Made by a program: the position numbers and the translations under genes. The notes under the pieces are model-generated. The model saw nothing but the letters and a program-made list of their open reading frames with translations, did not search any database and was not told the DNA's origin. Source: Sphingobacteriaceae bacterium (lineage in GTDB: Bacteria; Bacteroidota; Bacteroidia; B-17B0; Aurantibacillaceae). Taken from it: 64,000 nucleotides of DNA. Shown here piece by piece: positions 62,627 to 64,000 of the stretch (position 1 is the first letter of the stretch; each line of letters starts with the position of its first letter). The stretch is from positions 62,001 to 126,000 of the forward strand of contig CANKBS010000003.1 in NCBI GenBank assembly GCA_947480015.1, read 5' to 3'.

Positions 62627-63439
62627 TTGTTGAAAAAACAGTTTCATATACTTTTTGGTTTTCTACTTTTTGGATCTACTCTATTCAGTCAACTTGCCAT
62701 GTGTTCGTGGAATCTTGAAAATTTCGGACGATCTAAATCTGATTCGGCCATACAATTTATTGCTGTCAATTTAAAAGATTTTGATGTGGTGGCTGTGGTT
62801 GAAGTGGTAGCTGGTGATGGCGGGGCTCAGGCAGTAGCAAGACTGGCCGACGAACTTAATCGAAAAGGATCAAAATGGGATTACTGTATTAGCGATCCAA
62901 CCCTGAGCACACTGGGTAGTACAGAGCGTTATGCTTTTTTATGGAAAACGGCGCGCTTAAAAAAAATGGGTGATGCCGTGCTTGAAAAAAAATACCAAAC
63001 CAGTATTGAACGCGAGCCTTATATAGCCACCTTTGCATTAGGCGACAAGCAGTTTAGCATTGCTGCTTTTCATGCGGTACCTAAAAGCAAACATCCGGAA
63101 ACGGAAATTAAGTATTTGCAGTTCATGCCACAGGAATATCCCGATAAAACCATTTTATTTTGTGGGGACTTTAACTGCTCCGAATCCAATCAGGTATTTA
63201 ACCCCCTTAAGACCATGAATTATCCGCCGGTCTTGGTTCATCAGCGCACCTCATTAAAAATGAAATGCAAGGGCGACACCTGTTTGGCTAACGAATACGA
63301 CAATGTTTTTTATCCTAAACAAAAAATTCAATTTATCGAATCGGGCGTGATCCATTTTTATAAAGGCTTTAGCAGCATGAAAGCCGCCAGAAAGATTTCT
63401 GACCATTTACCGGTTTATTTTAAGTTCTCTTTGAACTGA
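62627..63439 (+). CDS. Secreted endonuclease/exonuclease/phosphatase family protein
   Basis: A 270-residue protein of the EEP (DNase I-like) fold with signal peptide (residues 1-21, ending LFSQ). MCSWNLENFGRSKSD (metal site Asn), DVVAVVEVVAGDGGA (catalytic Glu replaced region), FCGDFNCSESN (GDFN) and ISDHLPVYFKF (SDH) are present. Extracellular nuclease is likely. Starts are TTG at 62627 or the next TTG at 62630 (TTG AAA AAA CAG); no ATG fits. Confidence 0.88.
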   Translation: MLKKQFHILFGFLLFGSTLFSQLAMCSWNLENFGRSKSDSAIQFIAVNLKDFDVVAVVEVVAGDGGAQAVARLADELNRKGSKWDYCISDPTLSTLGSTERYAFLWKTARLKKMGDAVLEKKYQTSIEREPYIATFALGDKQFSIAAFHAVPKSKHPETEIKYLQFMPQEYPDKTILFCGDFNCSESNQVFNPLKTMNYPPVLVHQRTSLKMKCKGDTCLANEYDNVFYPKQKIQFIESGVIHFYKGFSSMKAARKISDHLPVYFKFSLN

Positions 63440-63447
63440 GGTTCAAA
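63430..63447 (+). terminator. Hairpin over the stop codon of the nuclease gene
   Basis: TTTGAAC-TGAG-GTTCAAA, a perfect 7 bp stem with the TGA stop in the loop, followed by ACATTTTCTTC. A modest terminator for the plus gene. Confidence 0.4.
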
Positions 63448-63458
63448 ACATTTTCTTC

Positions 63459-63488
63459 AAAAAAAATCCCCGCCTTTTCGGGCAGGGA
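63459..63488 (-). terminator. Intrinsic terminator of pckA
   Basis: On minus CCCTGCC-CGAAAA-GGCGGGG (one C.A mismatch) followed by ATTTTTTTT. It lies just beyond the pckA stop at 63511. Confidence 0.8.
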
Positions 63489-63510
63489 CCTTTACAAATC
63501 TCAATAAGCA

Positions 63511-64000
63511 TTAAGCCGTCACTTCAACTTTAGGAGCAGCGGCAAGAATTTCTTCATTAGCAGCAGAAGCATACTGTTCGAAGTTTTTCAGGAATGAAGC
63601 AGCTAAATTGCGTGCAACTTTATTGTATTCTGCTTTATCCTTCCAAGCGTTGATTGGTTCCAGAATTTCTGTTGGAACACCGGCACAAGCTTTAGGGAAT
63701 TTTAATTGGAAATAGGGCGTTACACCATATTCGGCTTTGTCTAACTCACCGCTTAATGCAGCAGTAATTAAAGAACGGGTATACGATAATTTGATACGGG
63801 AACCTACACCGTAGGCACCGCCTACCCAGCCGGTATTTAATAACCAAACATTAACTTTATGTTTTTTTAATTTATCACCTAATAATTCAGCGTACTTGGT
63901 TGGATGCAAAGGAAGGAAAGCCTTCCCAAAACATGCCGAGAAAGTTGTGGTAGGTTCTGTAATACCCATTTCGGTACCGGCCACTTTAGCTGTGTAACCG
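63511..64000 (-). CDS. pckA: ATP-dependent phosphoenolpyruvate carboxykinase, C-terminal part (5' end beyond window)
   Basis: Converts oxaloacetate and ATP to phosphoenolpyruvate in gluconeogenesis. About 163 C-terminal codons are visible; the frame runs off the right edge, reading GYTAKVAGTEMGITEP at its start. LLNTGWVGGAYGVGSRI and SYTRSLITAAL are family blocks. The frame has no start in the window. A terminator follows. Confidence 0.95.
   Translation of the reverse strand, partial: GYTAKVAGTEMGITEPTTTFSACFGKAFLPLHPTKYAELLGDKLKKHKVNVWLLNTGWVGGAYGVGSRIKLSYTRSLITAALSGELDKAEYGVTPYFQLKFPKACAGVPTEILEPINAWKDKAEYNKVARNLAASFLKNFEQYASAANEEILAAAPKVEVTA

Noticed and set aside
1-64000. tRNA, rRNA, CRISPR array, insertion sequence, prophage or conjugative genes
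   Set aside because: Looked for cloverleaf-like clusters, regular spaced repeats and transposase or integrase proteins; none was found by reading.

Overview
The window comes from a Bacteroidota genome (Flavobacteriia/Sphingobacteriia-like; I cannot name a genus). The evidence is five proteins with type IX secretion (T9SS) C-terminal sorting domains, a PorP/SprF protein, a PorE-like OmpA protein, a TonB-dependent receptor under a cobalamin riboswitch, AT-rich DNA, the Bacteroidetes -7 promoter motif TAnnTTTG upstream of several genes, little sign of Shine-Dalgarno sites, and several likely TTG starts. I saw no tRNA, rRNA, CRISPR array, prophage or transposase. Most of the window is chromosomal housekeeping.

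Layout. 1-4.6 kb (minus): a cytochrome c maturation operon ccmB-ccmC-ccmD-like-ccmE-ccmF, with a CcmE of the Cys (CxxxY) type. 5.0-8.7 kb (plus): a large LytS-type sensor kinase overlapping a LytTR response regulator. 8.8-12.8 kb (minus): a T9SS cargo protein, a gene-free stretch, purD and a very basic small secreted protein. 13-17.1 kb (plus): a fibronectin-like T9SS type B protein and a von Willebrand A protein; the latter is bracketed by two inverted copies of a GC-rich ~105 bp repeat whose internal hairpin keeps its pairing although the stem sequence differs. 17.1-19.7 kb (plus): a manganese unit, with a perfect 16 bp DtxR/MntR-type palindrome, mntR and an Nramp transporter fused to a universal stress domain. 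19.7-25.1 kb (minus): a B12-uptake operon consisting of the riboswitch, a BtuB-like receptor, a DUF4465 protein (BtuH-like, here with a T9SS tail), a DUF5074/YncE-like lipoprotein (BtuG-like) and a glycosyltransferase.

25-40 kb: trmH, a HemW-like radical SAM gene, a PorE-like OmpA gene with a strong terminator, an AddA-type helicase-nuclease, dacB, pyrC (QxH in place of the usual HxH), an acyltransferase and suhB on plus; a DppB-like permease, tpiA and prmA as a tight minus-strand operon. 40-47 kb: a patatin/Omp85 type Vd-like protein, DUF2795, meaB, AMP nucleosidase, an HsdR_N-domain orphan without an ordinary start codon, and an esterase-fold T9SS protein whose nucleophile position is Gly. 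47-53 kb (minus): dnaN, a DUF4340 protein, PorP/SprF and a large CotH/lamin-tail T9SS type B protein. 53-64 kb: long PurF-like amidotransferase, a lipoprotein, smpB, a GNAT, uvrB, a VanX-like dipeptidase, YajQ, an outer-membrane barrel, a HddA-like GHMP kinase, purC, an exonuclease-phosphatase family protein and the 3' part of pckA.

How the parts connect: purD, purC and purF-like give a scattered purine pathway. T9SS cargo and its PorP partner sit side by side. Metal (Mn) and cofactor (B12, haem c) handling have visible cis-regulation. Nothing here is a clear undescribed defence or mobile system. The strongest candidates for new biology are the paired covarying repeats around the vWA gene, the T9SS-tailed BtuH-like protein plus glycosyltransferase in a riboswitch operon, the Nramp-Usp fusion, and the Ser-less esterase with a terminator inside its signal-peptide codons.
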